The notes: generated by a model from the sequence alone, not told the origin. A stretch of 64,000 bases of DNA from Desulfofustis limnaeus (GCF_023169885.1 NZ_AP025516.1:1364001-1428000); one strand, 5' to 3'; positions 1 through 9,610 are shown, counted from the stretch's first letter. Made by a program: numbers and translations.

Positions 1-963
1 GGCGTCGTTCGCATCATAAGGATTATAATCGTTTCCAAAGGGATTGCCGGCACCATCAATAGCTCCGAAGTCGGTTGAACTGGGAGAGGGATATCTCTGA
101 CTTTGTTGGTTTCGTGCGGTGTAATTGAGCCACGGGCCTTCACCGAACAAGTTTCCCGCGTGAGCATAGTTCATCACAAGCGTTTCGAATTCGTCATGAT
201 TGTTCGGGTGAGCAGGGAAGGTGCCGCCGGTGACCTGAATAGAATTGTCGGCCACCGGGGATTCTTTTGCCACCCACTGCCAGATGCGGTTCGGGTTGTT
301 GAGCGCATACCTCAGCAACGGCGGACTACTGGAACCGACCAGGGTGGTGGAGGCGAACAGGTGGCGGAGGCCGCTTCCTGTCGGGGGGGCGGTAAACGGG
401 GTGTAGTCGGCGATATCGTATCCGTCTATAGCGACGCTCGTATACTCTTTGCCCCAGGAATGGGCGTCCTGGGGGATGAAGACTCTTTGCAGAACGGTTT
501 CGGTTGTTGTGTCAGTTGAGCGGTAGCCGCCGTAGAGGACTTTACGCATGGTATCCATGCGGGACATGGTCAGATAGTTGAGAAAATCGCCGCTCCATTG
601 CCCTGCTCCCGAACAGGTCTTGTCGTCGGTCTCGGAAACGGGGTCGAAACGTGGTTGGGTAGCAGCGCTGTTGTAAACGTAGCATTTATAACTGTCAAAG
701 TAACCGTAGTAGTCGATGGAGGGGGTGTAGCGGATATCGAGGATGCCGTCCTCGTTCAAGTCCGAGGCATCGTTATAGGCCTCGTAGTAAAGTTTGTGGT
801 CTCGGCCCATGACCAGCATGACCAGGGGCGGCGCTCCGGAACTGATAAAGGGCGGAACGGCGACGTAGTCGGCACCAACGGCGGCCCAGGAAGGGCGAAT
901 GCCCGGCAGACACAGACCGAGTATGCCGAGAAAACAGACGAAGGGCTTGATATTCTTGTGCAT
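1..963 (-). CDS. pilY1: PilY1-like type IV pilus tip/biogenesis protein, N-terminal part (runs off window)
   Basis: The frame is open from an ATG at 963 to the window edge (321 codons), so the C-terminal beta-propeller expected of PilY1 is not visible. The translation opens with a signal peptide (MHKNIKPFVCFLGILGLCLP, then a likely cut after PSWA). It continues with PilY1-type text such as VMGRDHKLYYEAYNDASDLN and FIPQDAHSWGKEY. A good Shine-Dalgarno (aggtga) lies just upstream. It is the last visible gene of a minor-pilin operon, where PilY1 normally caps or primes the pilus and affects adhesion and retraction. The calcium-binding site of the family cannot be judged because it would lie outside the window. 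Confidence 0.88.
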   Translation of the reverse strand, partial: MHKNIKPFVCFLGILGLCLPGIRPSWAAVGADYVAVPPFISSGAPPLVMLVMGRDHKLYYEAYNDASDLNEDGILDIRYTPSIDYYGYFDSYKCYVYNSAATQPRFDPVSETDDKTCSGAGQWSGDFLNYLTMSRMDTMRKVLYGGYRSTDTTTETVLQRVFIPQDAHSWGKEYTSVAIDGYDIADYTPFTAPPTGSGLRHLFASTTLVGSSSPPLLRYALNNPNRIWQWVAKESPVADNSIQVTGGTFPAHPNNHDEFETLVMNYAHAGNLFGEGPWLNYTARNQQSQRYPSPSSTDFGAIDGAGNPFGNDYNPYDANDA

Positions 964-974
964 AACGTCACCTA

Positions 975-1301
975 TTACCGATTGTTCTTTGTTTTTTCCA
1001 ACTGATAGATGCGGTTCCCCTGGATTTTGGCAACGACCTGGTCGCCACGCTGGAGGGTGGATGCTGAAATCGGGGTTTTGTAGGTTGCGCCTTCTTTTTG
1101 ATAGACCAAAGCCATCTTGGCATCAGGCATGATCGTGTAGGTGACGTAGTCAATGGCTAGATAGTTGTAGGAGGAATCCGACCACGGGGCTCGGGTTATC
1201 GTCCCGCTCTTCCAGACACCGACGGCGACAGCGCTTTGACACAGCAGAAACAAGGCGAGTACCATCACCAGCAGCTGAAGGCCAGTAACTTTTATTTTCA
1301 T
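975..1301 (-). CDS. Small secreted protein between pilX and pilY1
   Basis: This 108-residue protein has an N-terminal signal peptide (MKIKVTGLQLLVMVLALFLL, probable cut near AVAVG) and a short beta-rich mature part ending in a basic tail. The ATG at 1301 follows aggtgac; the upstream in-frame codons have no ribosome site, so the longer reading to 1379 is not preferred. It lies in the minor-pilin operon, 11 nt before pilY1. I do not recognise a family. Position and secretion suggest a periplasmic accessory of PilY1 or pilus assembly, but that is inference. Confidence 0.75.
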   Translation of the reverse strand: MKIKVTGLQLLVMVLALFLLCQSAVAVGVWKSGTITRAPWSDSSYNYLAIDYVTYTIMPDAKMALVYQKEGATYKTPISASTLQRGDQVVAKIQGNRIYQLEKTKNNR

Positions 1302-1333
1302 GTCCGTCACCTGGGATATAGTTGGTTCATGGA

Positions 1334-1933
1334 TCAATAACAGCCTGAAGGGTCTTCCATGCCGATGACATGTCGCCACTGCACACGGACGATGGCTTCA
1401 TCTCCCTTTGGACCTTTGGCCTGTGCGTGAATTTCGTGGAGGTAGGCGGCGCCCCCGGTGGCGGCGCCCTTTCCTCGACCTTCGTAGCCAGCTGCCATTT
1501 GAATGGCGGAGCCAGGAGCGTAGGCAAGATCGCCAAACAAGCTCATGTTGGATCGTTCCGCCGTGCTGTCGGCTGCACAGTTGGCGGCCGGCCAGCAAAA
1601 GTCTCGAACCAGGTCGTCAGGATAGGGTTGGGTTGGCTCGGTGTCATTGTGGAACACGTCCGGGGTATTCACCGAGACCCTGCTGGTTATGGCGGTTGCG
1701 GTGATCGGCCCGCAGGAAAAGTTGTACTCCAGCAACTCGCTGCCCAGTTCGGTGCTGCCGTCAGCCTGGTAGAACGTTCGTTTGGCGCTCCAATCATTGC
1801 CGGCTATCTGCTTTTCAAAGATCGAGGTGCTTATCCCGGCGACACCGATAAGCGAGAGGATCACCAGGATCATCAGCGCGATCACCAGGGCGAATCCCTC
1901 CTGGTTTTTTGCGAGCTTGGTTAAGAGATTCAT
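1334..1933 (-). CDS. pilX: PilX-like minor pilin
   Basis: The start chosen is the ATG at 1933, preceded by gaggg. The protein of 199 residues begins MNLLTKLAKNQEGFALVIAL. The G/F junction after a short basic leader and the long hydrophobic helix are the PilX N-terminal signature. The helix continues into IFEKQIAGND, where PilX proteins have a conserved Glu/Gln stretch. The Cys-containing C-terminal part is probably a globular pilin head. PilX-type minor pilins help prime pilus assembly and interact with PilY1, whose gene lies downstream. It follows pilV by 8 nt. Confidence 0.88.
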   Translation of the reverse strand: MNLLTKLAKNQEGFALVIALMILVILSLIGVAGISTSIFEKQIAGNDWSAKRTFYQADGSTELGSELLEYNFSCGPITATAITSRVSVNTPDVFHNDTEPTQPYPDDLVRDFCWPAANCAADSTAERSNMSLFGDLAYAPGSAIQMAAGYEGRGKGAATGGAAYLHEIHAQAKGPKGDEAIVRVQWRHVIGMEDPSGCY

Positions 1934-1941
1934 GCCGCCCT

Positions 1942-2367
1942 CTAAATGTCCTGGTGTTTGGTGTATTCCAAGTCGACCGGGTTGCCCGTGCCTGGCTGCA
2001 GACTGGTTACGATCACGCGAATGGTCTTGGTCCGGTACATCGGGAGGTCTTCGGCGACGTTCCACATGATCGTGTACACGCCGTCGGGCGACGTGTCGCT
2101 GCCGTCGGCGGTCTCCGGCGTATCGTCTGCCAGACCGGCCTCACCGTCGTCGTCATTGTCGGTGAGATCCTGATAGGAGAGGGTCAACAGCTCTTCAACT
2201 TTTTTTGCGGCCCAGTTGGAGGCGGTGGTGATCCGGTTGGAACCGGTATTTTGGGTGATGCTTTGCGTCTGCATCGAATACAGCGCGGTGATGCCGATGG
2301 AGAAAATTCCCAGGGCAATGACCACCTCCAGGAGAGAAAAGCCCCTGCTGCTCATCGTTGTCCTCAT
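1942..2367 (-). CDS. pilV: PilV-like minor pilin
   Basis: The 141-residue protein has a class III prepilin leader, MRTTMSSRGFSLLEVVIAL, with cleavage expected between Gly and Phe and the conserved Glu at position +5. The C-terminal half is acidic (a run of Asp residues near residue 70) and may be surface exposed. Its ATG at 2367 shares one base with the TAA of pilW (taatg), which shows tight translational coupling. A second ATG 12 nt inside (MSSRG) is also possible and would give a more standard short leader. PilV is a minor pilin of the PilVWX priming complex. Confidence 0.88.
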   Translation of the reverse strand: MRTTMSSRGFSLLEVVIALGIFSIGITALYSMQTQSITQNTGSNRITTASNWAAKKVEELLTLSYQDLTDNDDDGEAGLADDTPETADGSDTSPDGVYTIMWNVAEDLPMYRTKTIRVIVTSLQPGTGNPVDLEYTKHQDI

Positions 2368-3110
2368 TATTTCAGTCCCATATTGCGGAAATTAACGGAC
2401 GTGGTCATCAACCGCCGTCTTCTGCTGTCGGAGAACGGGCCCCATTGCGTGCCGGCCCCGTCCACCAGTTGCCCCCAGGCGTCGGGGAAAGGGGCGGTGA
2501 AGGTCAGGGTGGTCGGGGCGGACCGATCTTCTTCAAGGGCTTGGGCGAGCACGGTGATCTGGGCGGCGACGATTTCGTCCAATTGGTCGGTGGCCGGGGT
2601 GGCGGTGGGTGGATCTGATGCTGGAGATCCCATCAGCGGCGGCTTGAACAGATAGACAAAATCGATATTGGTGATGTTTTCGGCGATGGCCTGGTTGGTG
2701 GTTGGTGCAGCCCGCCCCAATTTTTGCAGGCCGTCGGAGGCGGTGTATATCGAATAGGTGACGTTTTCCCCTGTACCATCGCAGTCGCCATCTTCATCAA
2801 GATCCATGGAAAAGCCGAGAGTCGTGGCGGTGGCTGTGTGAATGCCGGGGGACACCGCGTCGGTTTCGCCCGGCCGGTTACAGGAGGCGTGATTCGACCT
2901 GGTCGGGTTGTAACCGGCCATGCGCGCCTCTCGCTGTAGGAAGACCAGGGCGGCTCTGATATTCTGCTGCATGTCGGCCGTCTTGTCCTGTTCCGTGTAG
3001 ATCTTTGTTTGCAGATCATAGGCGGAATAGATGATGGCAACAACAATGCCGGTCATGGCCATGGCTATCATCAACTCCACCAACGTAAAACCCTTTTGGT
3101 TGTCTTTCAT
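2367..3110 (-). CDS. pilW: PilW-like minor pilin
   Basis: This 247-residue prepilin starts MKDNQKGFTLVELMIAMAMT, with the textbook short basic leader, G/F peptidase site and Glu5. PilW proteins are longer than major pilins, as here. They carry the conserved segment after the helix seen here as QQNIRAALVFLQREARMAGY. Two Cys residues (near 78, and in the GDCDGTG segment) may form a disulfide. It lies between fimT and pilV in the usual minor-pilin order and would be processed by PilD, which is not in this window. Confidence 0.9.
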   Translation of the reverse strand: MKDNQKGFTLVELMIAMAMTGIVVAIIYSAYDLQTKIYTEQDKTADMQQNIRAALVFLQREARMAGYNPTRSNHASCNRPGETDAVSPGIHTATATTLGFSMDLDEDGDCDGTGENVTYSIYTASDGLQKLGRAAPTTNQAIAENITNIDFVYLFKPPLMGSPASDPPTATPATDQLDEIVAAQITVLAQALEEDRSAPTTLTFTAPFPDAWGQLVDGAGTQWGPFSDSRRRRLMTTSVNFRNMGLK

Positions 3111-3150
3111 GGCAGTGGCTTGTGCTGTGTGCTGGTATGGTTGGTTCAGT

Positions 3151-3657
3151 TTATCGTAGCGAAATATTGCCGCTCACATTGACGACAACACTGCTTTGTC
3201 GAGGCGTTGAATTTTTCAAAACCACCGAGCCGTTGCCGAGGGCACCCCCGTGGCCGGAGGGGAGAAGGTTCGGGCGGAAGGCGATCGTTTTATCTCCGCC
3301 GGCGTTTGCGATGAACGTGTTTTGGTCAAGCTCCACGTTGCGGTACGAAGACCATTGTGCTTCCGCTATGACCTGTTCTCCCGCATCGAGGCTAAAGCTT
3401 CTATTCTCGTCGACGTAGACCACATAACCAGTGCTCCCGTCAAAGGTCACGGCGCAATTGCGATTTCTCTTTACGGCGTTCATCTGGGCCTTGCGGAAGT
3501 TCGAATAGAGATCCCGGGAAGCATTGTGCAAGCCCTTGTCAGATAACCACGACAAAAAGGAGGGAATGGCAATGGTACTCATAATGCCGATAATGGCTAT
3601 GGTGACTGCCACTTCCACCAGTGAGAAGCCGCTGTTTCTACGCATGTGTGTGGTCAT
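3151..3657 (-). CDS. fimT: FimT/GspH-type minor pseudopilin
   Basis: The 168-residue protein begins MTTHMRRNSGFSLVEVAVTI. It has a prepilin leader cut at Gly/Phe, Glu5 and a GspH/FimT-like layout (NFRKAQMNAVKRNR, then a beta-rich domain). FimT/FimU initiates minor pilin assembly, and some homologues bind DNA during competence. It is the first gene of the leftward operon, directly behind a sigma-54-like promoter. An AGGA lies about 10 nt before the ATG at 3657; the ATG at 3645 (MRRN) is an alternative start. Confidence 0.85.
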   Translation of the reverse strand: MTTHMRRNSGFSLVEVAVTIAIIGIMSTIAIPSFLSWLSDKGLHNASRDLYSNFRKAQMNAVKRNRNCAVTFDGSTGYVVYVDENRSFSLDAGEQVIAEAQWSSYRNVELDQNTFIANAGGDKTIAFRPNLLPSGHGGALGNGSVVLKNSTPRQSSVVVNVSGNISLR

Positions 3658-3711
3658 GGAAACCGGTCCTGTGGATTACGTTCTTTAGCCAGGTAGCATG
3701 TCACCCATATG

Positions 3712-3731
3712 TTATGCAAGAATCAATCCGG
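3712..3731 (-). promoter_or_regulatory. Candidate sigma-54 promoter for the minor-pilin operon
   Basis: Read on the minus strand the site is cGGATTGATTCTTGCAT. GG at 3728-3729 and GC at 3716-3717 are exactly 10 bases apart, with a perfect TTGCAT -12 element, though the -24 element has only its GG. The predicted start near 3704 gives a leader of about 50 nt before fimT. A sigma-54 activator gene lies immediately upstream. Confidence 0.55.
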
Positions 3732-3760
3732 CACTATCATGATCGGTTGAAATGATAGTG
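3732..3760. repeat. Perfect 9-bp inverted repeat next to the sigma-54-like promoter
   Basis: Arms CACTATCAT (3732-3740) and ATGATAGTG (3752-3760) are exact reverse complements with an 11-nt spacer. The repeat abuts the -24 element of the pilin promoter. It has no T-run on either side, so an operator is more likely than a terminator. The remaining bases of 3761-3900 show no further gene. Confidence 0.5.
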
Positions 3761-3900
3761 ATATGAGTGAGATGTATGATTTCAGCGGATGAGCAGGAGG
3801 TGCTGATTGGAAAGAAATGGCGGAGGGACTGAAAAAAAATGTCAGAATTGTCGGCAGATTGTTAAAAAATTTAATAGCCGGAGAAATGATCGGGGGCGAT

Positions 3901-5286
3901 CTATTTCTTCGTGAGCCGATACTCTTTGATCTTGCTCAACAGGGATGGATAGCTGATTTCGAGTAGTTCTGCCGCCTTGGTTTTGTTGCCTTCGGTTATC
4001 TGCAAGGCTCTTTTGATCAGGGAGCTTTCCATTGATTTCTGAGCGTTCTTGATGGAGAGAGAGCCGTCGGGAGCTATCGATGGTGCCGTGTCGACGCGGC
4101 AGCGAAGGCTATCGGGGAGATGGCTCGGTAAGAGTATGTCGTCATTGTCGGCAAGAATAACGGCTCGTTCGATGACATTTTCGAGTTCACGGACATTGCC
4201 GGGCCAGCTGTGATTGAGCAGCAGGGCCATCGTTGCCGGGGCTATCCGAGAGACCTCTGAGTCGCCTCGTGTTGCGTATCTTTTTATAAAAAGATCGCTG
4301 AGCAAAGGAATATCTTCCGTTCTTTCTCGGAGTGGGGGGAGATGAATGTGGACAACGTTGAGTCGGTAGTAAAGATCCTGTCGAAAGCGGCCGGAATCGA
4401 TGCGCTCTTCGAGGTTTCTGGATGTGGCGGCGAGCACGCGAACGTCTATTTTCCGGGGATGTGTTGCCCCGATAGGTTGGATTTCGCCCTCCTGTAGAAC
4501 CCGCAACAATTTGACTTGTGAGGGCACGGGTAATTCACCGATTTCATCGAGAAGGATGGTTCCGCCGTGAGCCGTGGCAAAGAGTCCTTGGTGATGCGAG
4601 TCTGCACCGGTGAAGGACCCCTTGGTATAACCGAACAGCTCACTTTCAATCAGGCTGGCTGGAATCCCCCCGCAGTTGATTGCGACGAATTCACCAGCGG
4701 AGCGACTGCTCATCTGGTGAATTCCGCGGGCGATAAGCTCTTTTCCGGTTCCGCTTTCTCCGGTAATGAGGACCGTGGTTGGGTGCGGTGCGACTTTTAC
4801 GGACAGATCAAACACCTCGAGCATCGAAGCGCTACGGGCTATCATCCGGCCAAACGTATGATTTTCTTCCAGCGAAGCGAGGCGGTGTCGCAGCTTTCTG
4901 TTGTCTCGGCGCAGCGCCTCCCGCTCTTCTGCTTTGCGAAGCGTCAGTTCAATCTCGTCTGTTTTGAACGGCTTGGAAATGTAGTCATACGCGCCTGCCC
5001 GCATCGCCGCCAAGGCCGTATCCGTGGTCCCATAAGCGGACATCATGATGACCGTGGCTTCTGTGTTGAATTGCCGCGCCTGCCTGAGAAATTGCATGCC
5101 GTCCATTTTCGGCATGCGTATGTCGCAGAGGATGAAGTCGAATGATTGGCCTTTCAGGGCGTTGACCCCTTCAAGCCCGTTTGCAGCGCATGTGGTTTCG
5201 TAATGGAGTCGCTGGAGAATCGAGGATAACATGTGGAGCATGTTTTCCTCATCATCGACGATGAGTATGCGCTTCTTCCGCTCCAT
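3901..5286 (-). CDS. Sigma-54-dependent response regulator (NtrC/PilR type)
   Basis: The 461-residue protein has three parts. Residues 1-120 are a receiver (DD at 11-12, phospho-acceptor Asp55, Lys in SKPF). Residues about 145-375 are an AAA+ sigma-54 activator (Walker A GESGTGKE, Walker B LLDEIGE, arginine finger region FRQDLYYRLN). The end is a Fis-type HTH (GNKTKAAELLEISYPSLLSK). The sigma-54 contact loop reads GSFTGA rather than GAFTGA, a tolerated variation. No histidine kinase gene is adjacent. Its location upstream of a pilin operon with a -24/-12 promoter suggests a PilR-like role, but the protein family alone cannot prove the target. Confidence 0.9.
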   Translation of the reverse strand: MERKKRILIVDDEENMLHMLSSILQRLHYETTCAANGLEGVNALKGQSFDFILCDIRMPKMDGMQFLRQARQFNTEATVIMMSAYGTTDTALAAMRAGAYDYISKPFKTDEIELTLRKAEEREALRRDNRKLRHRLASLEENHTFGRMIARSASMLEVFDLSVKVAPHPTTVLITGESGTGKELIARGIHQMSSRSAGEFVAINCGGIPASLIESELFGYTKGSFTGADSHHQGLFATAHGGTILLDEIGELPVPSQVKLLRVLQEGEIQPIGATHPRKIDVRVLAATSRNLEERIDSGRFRQDLYYRLNVVHIHLPPLRERTEDIPLLSDLFIKRYATRGDSEVSRIAPATMALLLNHSWPGNVRELENVIERAVILADNDDILLPSHLPDSLRCRVDTAPSIAPDGSLSIKNAQKSMESSLIKRALQITEGNKTKAAELLEISYPSLLSKIKEYRLTKK

Positions 5287-5328
5287 GGATAAGACAAGGG
5301 CCGTTTCTATTATTATTAGATGAGGTCT

Positions 5329-5523
5329 TTAGGGCTGCACTTCGAATCCTATCCTTGCTATTGCTTGCTTAATGATCGAATCGTCGACATCACCGGAATA
5401 GGTTGCTTCGCTTTTGTCAAGATTTACGTTTACGTGCGAAACGCCGGGGAGTTGTTCGAGGGCTTTCGTGACCGACGCCACGCAGTGCTGGCAGCTCATT
5501 CCTTTGATTTTTATCGTGGGCAT
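5329..5523 (-). CDS. copZ: CopZ-like copper chaperone (HMA domain)
   Basis: This 64-residue single heavy-metal-associated domain carries the metal site GMSCQHCVASV (CxxC at residues 10-13) and the family's beta-alpha-beta-beta-alpha-beta length. A strong ribosome site (gaggag) precedes the ATG. It is transcribed away from copA across a 120-nt gap, the usual arrangement for chaperone and efflux ATPase. I saw no clear CueR or CsoR operator in the gap. The sigma-54 regulator gene follows 42 nt downstream in the same direction, so read-through is possible. Confidence 0.9.
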   Translation of the reverse strand: MPTIKIKGMSCQHCVASVTKALEQLPGVSHVNVNLDKSEATYSGDVDDSIIKQAIARIGFEVQP

Positions 5524-5643
5524 TGTTATCTCCTCAAAGCTTGTTATGGTGTATCCGTTAGGGTGCCCTGAAAATGTGCTGTTGGGCGTGTCTTAACCGT
5601 AAGAAAACGACGGCGAAGAATCAAGAGTGAGTTATCGGATGCC

Positions 5644-8124
5644 ATGAGTGTTGCTGAAAAAACTTTTCAGGTCGGGGGCATGCATTGTGCCGCTTGTTCC
5701 AGCCGGATCGAGAAGGTGGTCTCGCAGATGGACGGGGTCGATGCGGTCTCGGTCAACCTGGCCACGGAAGCTATGGTGTTGCGTTACGACCCTGACGTGG
5801 TGAGCGCTGAGGCGGTGATCGAGCGGGTCGGCGGTCTGGGCTTCGGGCTGGAGGAGTCGGCCGGGGCGGGGCAGAAGTCGGTGGTGTTCGATATCGGCGG
5901 GATGCATTGTGCATCGTGTTCGGCGCGGATTGAAAAGGTGCTGCGCGGGCTCGACGGGGTAAGCGCGGCGGAGGTCAACCTGGCCACGGAGCGGGCGCAG
6001 GTTCGTTACCATAGGGGGCAGATCGGGGTGCGGCAGCTGCGCGAGGCCATCGAGTCGCTTGGTTTCCAGGCGAGCCGCAGCGAAGCGGGCAGCGATGAGT
6101 ACAGCAGCCGTCGGGCGCAGAACGAGGCGGCGCTGGCGGAGAAAAAACGGAACCTGGTTGTCTTGTTGATTTTCGCTGGCCTGCTCTTTGTCGTCTCCAT
6201 GGGCGAGATGGTGGGGCTGCCGTTGCCCGGAACCGTCGATCCGCATCTCCATCCGCTCCGGTTTGCCTTGCTGCAGCTCGTGCTGGTGCTGCCGGTGATG
6301 GTGCTCGGCCGCAATTTCTTTGTGGACGGCCTGCCCGCCCTGTGGCGGCGGGCGCCGAATATGGATTCGCTGATCGCCGTCGGCACCGGGGCCGCCTTCA
6401 TCTATTCCACCTGGAACGTGGTTGAGATTGCGCTGGGCATGGACGTGCACCGGCGGGTCATGGATCTCTATTTCGAGTCGGCCGGGGTGATCATCGCCCT
6501 GGTGTCGCTGGGCAAGTACCTGGAGGCCCGCTCCAAGCTGCATACCTCCGATGCCATCGCCCAGCTGCTGCAGTTGACCCCGGAGACGGCGACAGTGATC
6601 GACGGCGACGAGCAACGAACGATTGGTGTCGACGAGATAGCGGTCGGCGATCTGCTGCTGATCCGACCCGGTGAGCGGGTACCGGTTGATGGCAGCGTGG
6701 CCGGCGGTTCCGGCAGTGTCGACGAGTCGATGCTGACCGGGGAGAGCCTGCCGGTGGACAAGAAGGAGGGCGACAAGGTCTTTGGCGGCACGCTGAACCA
6801 GTCCGGCGCCCTGCGGGTACGAACCACGAGCACCGGCGAGGATACGGTGCTGGCGCGGATCATCAAGACGGTCCAGCAGGCGCAGGGGTCGAAGGCGCCG
6901 ATTGCCTCGCTGGCCGATACCATCAGCCTCTATTTCGTGCCGATCGTCATGGGGTTGGCCACCCTGGCCGGTCTCGGCTGGTATATCCTGGGCGGGGTCG
7001 AGTTTACGCTTGCCCTGCGGTTCTTTATTGCCGTGCTGGTGATTGCCTGCCCGTGCGCGTTGGGGCTGGCCACGCCCACCTCGATCATGGTCGGCACCGG
7101 CCGCGGGGCACAACTCGGCGTACTGATCAAGAACGGCGAGGCCCTGCAGACGGCGGAGCGGATACAGACGGTGGTCTTCGATAAGACCGGGACCTTGACC
7201 CACGGCCGGCCGGAGGTGACCGATTTTGTCTTTTTCGGCGGTGAGCGGGACGAGACGGAGGTACTGCGGCTGCTCGGCTCGCTGGAACAGGCCTCCGAAC
7301 ACCCGCTGGCCGAGGCCATGGTGCGTTACGTCCGGGAGCGGGGGGGCGGCACGCTCGAGCAGCCCGATGATTTTACGCCACTGGCCGGGGCCGGGGTCAG
7401 CGGCTCGGTGGGCGGTATCCGGGTGCTGGTGGGCAACCGCCGGATTCTTGCCCAACACGGCCTCGAGTTGCCGGCTCGGGCGGCAGAAAACGAGGGGCTC
7501 TCTGCCGCCGGCAAGACGGTCCTGTTCGTCGCTGTCGACAACACCTGCGTGGGCCTGATCGCCATTGCCGATCGGCTCAAGGAGGAGGTGCCGGCCGCCG
7601 TGGCCCGCCTGCGGCAGCAGGGGATCGCGGTGGTCATGCTGACCGGCGATCACCCGGCAACGGCGCGGGCCATCGCCGACCAGGCCGGGATCGAGGAGGT
7701 GATCGCCGGGGTGCTGCCTGACGAGAAGCAGCAGAAGATCACCGAGCTGCAGCGCTCCGGGGCGCGGGTGGCGATGGTCGGTGACGGCATCAACGACGCC
7801 CCGGCCCTGGCCCAGGCGGATGTGGGCATCGTCATGGGCTCGGGTACCGATATCGCCATCGAATCCGGCGATATCGTGCTGATGAAGAGCAGCCTGCAGG
7901 CGGTGGAAACGGCGCTGTCCCTGTCCCGGGCGGTGATGCGCAACATCCGGCAGAATCTGTTCTGGGCCTTTGCCTACAACGTGGTCGGTATCCCGGTGGC
8001 GGCCGGGCTGCTCTACCTGTTCGGCGGTCCGACGCTCAACCCCATGCTGGCCGGGGCGGCGATGGCGCTCAGCTCCGTCTCGGTGGTCAGTAACGCCCTG
8101 CGCCTGCGGTTTTTTAGCGGCTGA
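5644..8124 (+). CDS. copA: CopA-type P1B copper-translocating ATPase
   Basis: The 826-residue ATPase exports Cu(I) across the inner membrane. It has two N-terminal HMA domains ([15 protein letters not shown] near residue 10 and [15 protein letters not shown] near 85). The transmembrane metal site is CPC in [12 protein letters not shown], the phosphorylation motif DKTGTLTHG, the nucleotide-binding signature [10 protein letters not shown], and the hinge [14 protein letters not shown]. Length and order are normal for a two-HMA CopA. The long reading on the opposite strand (about 670 codons) is a GC-rich shadow. Only this gene and copZ form the visible copper module. Confidence 0.95.
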   Translation: MSVAEKTFQVGGMHCAACSSRIEKVVSQMDGVDAVSVNLATEAMVLRYDPDVVSAEAVIERVGGLGFGLEESAGAGQKSVVFDIGGMHCASCSARIEKVLRGLDGVSAAEVNLATERAQVRYHRGQIGVRQLREAIESLGFQASRSEAGSDEYSSRRAQNEAALAEKKRNLVVLLIFAGLLFVVSMGEMVGLPLPGTVDPHLHPLRFALLQLVLVLPVMVLGRNFFVDGLPALWRRAPNMDSLIAVGTGAAFIYSTWNVVEIALGMDVHRRVMDLYFESAGVIIALVSLGKYLEARSKLHTSDAIAQLLQLTPETATVIDGDEQRTIGVDEIAVGDLLLIRPGERVPVDGSVAGGSGSVDESMLTGESLPVDKKEGDKVFGGTLNQSGALRVRTTSTGEDTVLARIIKTVQQAQGSKAPIASLADTISLYFVPIVMGLATLAGLGWYILGGVEFTLALRFFIAVLVIACPCALGLATPTSIMVGTGRGAQLGVLIKNGEALQTAERIQTVVFDKTGTLTHGRPEVTDFVFFGGERDETEVLRLLGSLEQASEHPLAEAMVRYVRERGGGTLEQPDDFTPLAGAGVSGSVGGIRVLVGNRRILAQHGLELPARAAENEGLSAAGKTVLFVAVDNTCVGLIAIADRLKEEVPAAVARLRQQGIAVVMLTGDHPATARAIADQAGIEEVIAGVLPDEKQQKITELQRSGARVAMVGDGINDAPALAQADVGIVMGSGTDIAIESGDIVLMKSSLQAVETALSLSRAVMRNIRQNLFWAFAYNVVGIPVAAGLLYLFGGPTLNPMLAGAAMALSSVSVVSNALRLRFFSG

Positions 8125-8151
8125 ACGGTGCTGCGGCGAGACGCTTTTAAC

Positions 8152-8181
8152 TTGACTTTTCCTCCTTGTCTTATATATATA
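8152..8181 (+). promoter_or_regulatory. Candidate sigma-70 promoter for sat
   Basis: TTGACT at 8152-8157 is followed by an AT-rich TATATATA run at 8172-8181. -10 hexamers TATATA occur with 16- or 18-nt spacing. The leader to sat would be about 120 nt and contains an imperfect GC hairpin (GCCGCAtCG...CGgTGCGGC). The promoter fits the expected strong expression of sat. Confidence 0.5.
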
Positions 8182-8307
8182 AGCCTTCGTAAATGAATAG
8201 CGGTTCAGGCCCTGTTCAGGTTGTGCGCTGTTTGTCTTGACTGACGTTGCCGCATCGTTTGGGACGGTGCGGCGCCCTTATTTCAATACATTTAAGAGAG
8301 GAATGCT

Positions 8308-9585
8308 ATGTCGAAACTTGTTGCTCCCCACGGTGGAAAAGGTCTGGTATGCGCCCTGCTCGAAGGTTCCGCGCGTGAAGCGGAACTGAAAAAGGCCGCC
8401 GGCCTCAAGCAGATTGAGATCTCCGCCCGGGCCAAAGGCGACCTGATCATGATGGGTATCGGCGGTTTCAGTCCGCTCACCGGTTTCATGAAGAAAGCTG
8501 ACTGGAAAGGCGTTTGCGAGAATTTCCAGATGGCCGACGGCACCTTCTGGCCGGTACCGATCACCCTCGACGTCTCCGCCGCCGATGCCGCCGGCATCAA
8601 GGAAGGCGACGAGATCGCCCTGGTACGCAAGGGTGAGACCTTTGCCACCATGAAGGTCGAAGAGAAGTACGAGATGACCGAGTCCGACAAGAAGTGGGAG
8701 TGTGAGAAGGTATTCCGCGGTCAAGGCGAAGACTCCATCGGCGACAAATTCTGGCAGGTAGCCATGGATGATCATCCCGGCGTGCAGATGGTCATGGCCC
8801 AGAAAGAGTTCAATTTGGCCGGCCCGGTCAAGGTTCTCTCCGAAGGCGAGTATCCGGCCGAGTACCCGGGCATCTACATGCGTCCGGCCCAGGTCCGCGC
8901 CATGTTCGAGGAGCGTGGATGGGCCAACGTCGCCGCCCTGCAGCTGCGTAACCCGATGCATCGTTCCCACGAGTATCTGGCCAAGATCGCCGTCGAGGTA
9001 TGTGACGGCGTGCTGATTCACTCGCTGATCGGTAACCTGAAGCCTGGCGACATCCCGGCCAAGGTCCGGATCAAGGCCATCGACATCCTGATCGAGAAAT
9101 ATTTCGTCAAAGAGAACGTCTACAGCGCCGGTTATCCGCTCGACATGCGCTATGCCGGTCCGCGCGAAGGTCTGCTCCATGCCACCTTCCGTCAGAACTA
9201 CGGCGTCAACAACATGCTGATCGGCCGTGACCATGCCGGTGTCGGCGACTTCTACGGCCTGTTCGAGGCCCAGGAAATCTTCGACCGCATCCCGGTAACC
9301 GGCGATCCGGCCAAAGACCTGCTGTGCAAGCCGATGAAGATCGACTGGACCTTCTACTGCCATGAGTGCGACGGTATGGCTTCCCTGCGTACCTGCCCGC
9401 ATGACAAAGCCTCCCGCGTCATCCTCTCCGGCACCAAGCTGCGTAAGGCTCTGTCCGAAGGCGCCGAGGTTGTCGACCACTTCGGTCGCGACGAGGTTCT
9501 GGCTCACCTGCGCGAGTACTATGAAGGCCTGACCGAGAAGGTCGAGGTCAAGATGCAGGGTGCCGCATCCGGATCGAAAATGTAA
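8308..9585 (+). CDS. sat: Sulfate adenylyltransferase (ATP sulfurylase)
   Basis: The 425-residue homo-oligomeric ATP sulfurylase converts ATP and sulfate to APS and pyrophosphate, the first cytoplasmic step of sulfate respiration. Visible signatures are the nucleotide-binding [13 protein letters not shown] (near residue 211) and [12 protein letters not shown] (near 305), and a C-terminal ISGTKLR-like motif ([11 protein letters not shown]). A Cys cluster ([13 protein letters not shown]) resembles the metal-binding Cys site of Sat enzymes from sulfate reducers. An excellent ribosome site (agagagga) precedes the ATG. Its codon use is more biased than its neighbours', as expected of a highly expressed gene. 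A strong terminator follows, so it is probably monocistronic. Confidence 0.96.
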   Translation: MSKLVAPHGGKGLVCALLEGSAREAELKKAAGLKQIEISARAKGDLIMMGIGGFSPLTGFMKKADWKGVCENFQMADGTFWPVPITLDVSAADAAGIKEGDEIALVRKGETFATMKVEEKYEMTESDKKWECEKVFRGQGEDSIGDKFWQVAMDDHPGVQMVMAQKEFNLAGPVKVLSEGEYPAEYPGIYMRPAQVRAMFEERGWANVAALQLRNPMHRSHEYLAKIAVEVCDGVLIHSLIGNLKPGDIPAKVRIKAIDILIEKYFVKENVYSAGYPLDMRYAGPREGLLHATFRQNYGVNNMLIGRDHAGVGDFYGLFEAQEIFDRIPVTGDPAKDLLCKPMKIDWTFYCHECDGMASLRTCPHDKASRVILSGTKLRKALSEGAEVVDHFGRDEVLAHLREYYEGLTEKVEVKMQGAASGSKM

Positions 9586-9610
9586 TTGATCCAAGCGGTT
9601 TCGTAGTCAA

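Noticed and set aside
3901-5286. GSFTGA instead of GAFTGA as evidence of a dead activator
   Set aside because: Ser at this position is a mild change in the family, and the rest of the AAA+ core is intact.
5632-7653. A 673-codon open frame antisense to copA
   Set aside because: Its translation is rich in Arg, Gln, His and Pro with no domain, as expected from the complement of a GC-rich gene; copA on the other strand is fully supported.
8278-9594. A 438-codon open frame antisense to the whole of sat
   Set aside because: The strong codon bias of sat leaves few stops on the complement. It has no ribosome site or recognisable domain.
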